Below the pieces are notes generated by a model. The model made no database searches and was not told the origin of the DNA. It was given only the letters and a program-made list of their open reading frames with translations. The translations under genes and the position numbers were made by a program. A DNA stretch of 10,113 nucleotides from JAJTZA01 sp041749815 (GTDB taxonomy: Bacteria > Verrucomicrobiota > Verrucomicrobiia > Chthoniobacterales > Terrimicrobiaceae). Of the stretch, positions 7,797 to 10,113 are shown one piece after another. Position 1 is the first letter of the stretch; each line of letters starts with the position of its first letter. The DNA lies in NCBI GenBank assembly GCA_041749815.1, contig JBGTAR010000196.1, forward strand, positions 1 to 10,113, read 5' to 3'.

Positions 7797-8128
7797 CTAT
7801 GACACGAGAAAAGCTCAGTCCGACCAAAGCGGCGCTTCGGGCGCATGTGATCAAGAGCCTTGCCCATCCTTCGCGCATCCAGATGGTTGATGCCCTGAGC
7901 GAAGGGGAGATGTGTGTTTGTGATCTCACCGAGTTGGTGGGTGCCGATATGTCCACGGTGTCAAAACACCTGACTGTGCTGAAATCGGCTGGTCTGGTGA
8001 GCGTGGAAAAGCGCGGACTGAATCAGTTTTACCGTCTGAACTGCCAGTGTCTGGCGGATTTCTTTTGCTGTGTGGACACCATCAATGCGCAACACACCCG
8101 CGCTCTTCAAGACGCCTGCTGCGAATAA
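7781..8128 (+). CDS. arsR: ArsR-family arsenite-responsive repressor
   Basis: A 115-residue SmtB/ArsR winged-helix repressor of the arsenic operon, released from DNA when arsenite binds its cysteines. Visible features are the LAHPSRIQMVDAL start of the fold, the metalloid-binding motif EMCVCDL (C45, C47) as in the ELCVCDL of plasmid R773 and E. coli ArsR, and the recognition helix MSTVSKHLTVLKSAGLV followed by the wing (VEKRGLNQFYRL). It is unusually rich in cysteine: C88, C90, C96, C97, C113 and C114 in addition to C45 and C47. It is the first gene of arsR-acr3-arsC, and acr3 starts 15 bases after its stop. Either ATG 7781 or ATG 7799 (Met7) may be the start. Neither has a Shine-Dalgarno site, and the operator-like dyad covers the first, which slightly favours the second. 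Confidence 0.93.
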   Translation: MAKYATMTREKLSPTKAALRAHVIKSLAHPSRIQMVDALSEGEMCVCDLTELVGADMSTVSKHLTVLKSAGLVSVEKRGLNQFYRLNCQCLADFFCCVDTINAQHTRALQDACCE

Positions 8129-8143
8129 TTTTCCAAAAAACTT

Positions 8144-9331
8144 ATGAGTGAATCAATTGCCAAAAAAATGTCATTTCTGGACCGTTATCTGACGCTCTGG
8201 ATCTTTGTGGCCATGGGCTTGGGTGTGTTGCTGGGAACGTTTATGATTTCAGATCCCGAGGCCTTTTTCGCCCCGGTGACCGTGGGAACAACCAATCTGC
8301 TGATTGCCGTGGGTTTGATTCTGATGATGTATCCGCCGCTTGCAAAAGTTCGTTATGAGGAGATGCCGCGGGTTTTTGCGAATAAAAAAATTCTAGGGCT
8401 CTCACTTTTGCAGAATTGGGTGATTGGCCCGTTGTTGATGTTTGGGCTGGCGGTCCTTTTTCTTCACAACCACCCGGAATACATGGTTGGCCTGATTCTT
8501 GTCGGGATCGCCCGATGTATTGCGATGGTGCTGGTTTGGAATCAACTCGCCAAAGGCAGTAGCGAATACGCCGCAGGTTTGGTGGCCCTCAACAGCGTTT
8601 TTCAAATTCTGACCTTTGGGCTCTATGCCTGGGTGTTTGTGACATGGCTGCCCGGCGTCCTGGGGGTTGACCTGTCATCCGTGCAGGGTCTCGGCGGAAA
8701 AACCCTGGCGGATCTGACCATTGGTGAAATATTTGTGAGTGTCATGATTTACCTCGGCATTCCATTTGCCGCAGGAATATTAAGCCGCGTCGTGCTGATT
8801 CCTCTCAAAGGCCGGGCCTGGTATGACACCAGATTTTTGCCCGCCATCTCTCCAATCACTCTCAGCGCTCTGCTCTTCACGATTGTGGTGATGTTCACTT
8901 TCAAGGGCGAAAAAATTGTCCAATTGCCGGGAGATGTTTTGCTGATTGCGATTCCTCTCGTTTGTTATTTTGTGCTGATGTTCCTCGTCAGTTTCTTCCT
9001 TGGCAAAGCCGTCGGCGCCGACTACGCCCGCTCTTCCACGCTGGCATTCACCGCCTCGGGAAACAACTTCGAGCTCGCGATCGCGGTGGCCATTGCTGTG
9101 TTTGGCATTGGGTCAGGGGTGGCCTTTGCCGCCGTAGTGGGTCCCCTTGTTGAAGTTCCGGTCCTTATTGGACTGGTGCACGTGGCGCTCTGGTTTCGCC
9201 GCAAGTATTTCCCCAGGGAAGTCATCGAAGAAGCCACACAGATCGGAGCCAGTGCCATGTCTGGCCGCGACCAAATCTTCCTCAACTCCGAGGCCTGTCG
9301 GGTCACGCGTCAAACCATGGCGAACCGGTAA
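8144..9331 (+). CDS. acr3: Acr3-family arsenite efflux permease
   Basis: A 395-residue inner-membrane arsenite exporter of the Acr3 (BART superfamily) type, expected to have about ten transmembrane helices. Hydrophobic spans are visible throughout, for example LWIFVAMGLGVLLG near the start, NLLIAVGLILMMYPP, and LLIAIPLVCYFVLMFLVSFF. The conserved transport cysteine is C125 (LILVGIARCIAMVLVWNQLA), and the conserved glutamate is E310 (FTASGNNFELAIAVAIAVFG); these correspond to the essential Cys and Glu characterised in other Acr3 proteins. The length matches the family apart from a hydrophilic C-terminal tail of about 35 residues that contains one cysteine (C385). The start is ATG 8144, 15 bases after arsR and without a Shine-Dalgarno site; Met9 (8168) is an alternative. 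It sits in the middle of the ars operon, with arsC 33 bases downstream. Confidence 0.96.
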   Translation: MSESIAKKMSFLDRYLTLWIFVAMGLGVLLGTFMISDPEAFFAPVTVGTTNLLIAVGLILMMYPPLAKVRYEEMPRVFANKKILGLSLLQNWVIGPLLMFGLAVLFLHNHPEYMVGLILVGIARCIAMVLVWNQLAKGSSEYAAGLVALNSVFQILTFGLYAWVFVTWLPGVLGVDLSSVQGLGGKTLADLTIGEIFVSVMIYLGIPFAAGILSRVVLIPLKGRAWYDTRFLPAISPITLSALLFTIVVMFTFKGEKIVQLPGDVLLIAIPLVCYFVLMFLVSFFLGKAVGADYARSSTLAFTASGNNFELAIAVAIAVFGIGSGVAFAAVVGPLVEVPVLIGLVHVALWFRRKYFPREVIEEATQIGASAMSGRDQIFLNSEACRVTRQTMANR

Positions 9332-9364
9332 AAATTCCGCAATAAAACGTCAACGCCATCATCC

Positions 9365-9811
9365 ATGAAACCCAACATCCTCATTCTCTGCACGGGAAAT
9401 TCCTGCCGGAGCCACCTGGCTGAAGGCATCCTTCGCGCCGCTGCCGGCGACTTGGTGGAAGTGCACAGTGCGGGTTCCCAGCCCGCCGGGTATGTCCATC
9501 CCAAGGCCATTGCGGTGCTTGCCGAAATCGGCATTGATATCTCCGACCACTCATCAAAACACATGAACGATTTTTTGGACACAAAAGTCCATACGGTCAT
9601 CACAGTTTGCGGCCGTGCCGACGAAGCCTGTCCGATTTTTCCGGGTCAGGTGAATCGTTACCATTGGGGATTCGATGACCCCGCGCATGCCACCGGCACC
9701 GAGGAAGAAATTTACGCTGAGTTCCGCCGGGTCCGTGACGAAATCAAGCGCGTTTTTGAAGCCTACGCTGCAGGACTCAAGGAAGTTGGCCCGCTCAATA
9801 GAGCACTTTGA
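9365..9811 (+). CDS. arsC: arsenate reductase, thioredoxin-coupled LMW-phosphatase type
   Basis: A 148-residue cytoplasmic enzyme that reduces arsenate to arsenite, which the adjacent Acr3 then exports. The fold is that of low-molecular-weight tyrosine phosphatases, with the P-loop CTGNSCRS (C9 nucleophile, R15). The redox relay cysteines C82 and C89 (TVCGRADEACP) and the general-acid aspartate in WGFDDPA (D105) fall at the same numbers as in Staphylococcus aureus pI258 ArsC. These cysteines argue for the thioredoxin-dependent class rather than the glutaredoxin-dependent E. coli class or a plain phosphatase. It starts at ATG 9365, 33 bases after acr3, with no Shine-Dalgarno site. Its last 17 bases overlap the end of truA on the other strand. 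No thioredoxin gene is in the window. Confidence 0.95.
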   Translation: MKPNILILCTGNSCRSHLAEGILRAAAGDLVEVHSAGSQPAGYVHPKAIAVLAEIGIDISDHSSKHMNDFLDTKVHTVITVCGRADEACPIFPGQVNRYHWGFDDPAHATGTEEEIYAEFRRVRDEIKRVFEAYAAGLKEVGPLNRAL

Positions 9812-10113
9812 CAAGGCAGAGCCCGCCGGCCGGGGCCACATGTTCCCATTCTGGAGCACTCGGATTTTGCAGACGATCTTCGAGCGTGGAGAGTTCGTCC
9901 AAGCCTTGCGCCACCCGCACCATGGAGCCCGTCAGCATTCGTACCATGCGGTAAAGGAAGCCCTCCCCATGGAAGGTGATGGCAATCAGCGACGCCTTTT
10001 TCGTCACCGTGATCTGTGAAATGTGACGAATCGTCTGAGCAGGAGCCTTTCGATTCATCGTGAAACTCCGAAAATCGTGTCTGCCAACAAAGGTTGCTGC
10101 CGCTGCACGCAGA
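9795..10113 (-). CDS. truA: tRNA pseudouridine synthase A, C-terminal part (5' partial)
   Basis: The C-terminal 105 residues of TruA, which makes pseudouridine at positions 38-40 of the tRNA anticodon arm. The reading frame stays open to the right edge. Before the ATG at 10058 it encodes AAATFVGRHDFRSF, matching the conserved TruA stretch around HDF-S-F, so that ATG is internal and the true start lies outside. Other family signatures are ITFHGEGFLYRMVRMLTG and the ending HVAPAGGLCLVKVLY. The catalytic aspartate lies in the missing N-terminal half. The gene is convergent with arsC and the two share 17 bases at their 3' ends. It is a housekeeping gene marking the right border of the arsenic operon. 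Confidence 0.93.
   Translation of the reverse strand, partial: LRAAAATFVGRHDFRSFTMNRKAPAQTIRHISQITVTKKASLIAITFHGEGFLYRMVRMLTGSMVRVAQGLDELSTLEDRLQNPSAPEWEHVAPAGGLCLVKVLY

Noticed and set aside
9365..9811. ArsC as a low-molecular-weight protein tyrosine phosphatase
   Set aside because: Relay cysteines C82 and C89 and the position behind acr3 indicate arsenate reductase.
9821..9836. GC-rich hairpin GCCC...GGGC just after the arsC stop as a terminator
   Set aside because: The stem is only 4 base pairs with no T-run, and the bases encode the conserved APAGGL segment of TruA.
9795..10058. A complete 87-residue protein starting at ATG 10058
   Set aside because: The frame continues upstream to the window edge with conserved TruA sequence (VGRHDFRSF), so it is the end of a longer truA gene.

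Overview
The window reads as a piece of a verrucomicrobial chromosome, or that of a close relative in the PVC group. The main reason is the 1352-residue surface protein in the middle. It combines autotransporter-type glycine-rich repeats with a C-terminal PEP-CTERM sorting tail, a combination that is abundant in Verrucomicrobiota. Base composition is moderately GC-rich. Most start codons lack a Shine-Dalgarno sequence. The phylum call is an inference from protein style, not from a marker gene.

Layout, left to right. (1) Positions 1-2298, + strand: the C-terminal half of the glutamate synthase large subunit (gltB), cut by the left edge. (2) Positions 2306-3466, - strand: a LuxR-type regulator with a GAF-like and a PAS-like sensor region and no receiver domain. 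It converges on gltB with only 7 bases between the stop codons. (3) Positions 3467-3585: a 119-base divergent control region. (4) Positions 3586-7644, + strand: the large secreted repeat protein with PEP-CTERM anchor. (5) Positions 7645-7780: a spacer that should hold the ars promoter and an operator-like dyad. (6) Positions 7781-9811, + strand: a compact arsenic-resistance operon, arsR - acr3 - arsC. (7) Positions 9795-10113, - strand: the C-terminal part of tRNA pseudouridine synthase TruA. It overlaps the end of arsC by 17 bases and is cut by the right edge.

How the genes work together. The ars operon is a complete minimal detoxification unit: ArsC reduces arsenate to arsenite, the Acr3 permease exports arsenite, and ArsR shuts the operon off when no arsenite is present. 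The regulator at 2306-3466 and the PEP-CTERM protein share a divergent control region, so the regulator may control that surface protein; this is inference from layout only. gltB (nitrogen assimilation) and truA (tRNA modification) are housekeeping genes that flank the accessory segment.

I found no RNA genes, CRISPR array, insertion sequence or clear new defence or mobile system. The points most worth checking are the cysteine-rich ArsR, the operator-like dyad over its start codon, and the surface protein with its divergent sensor-regulator.
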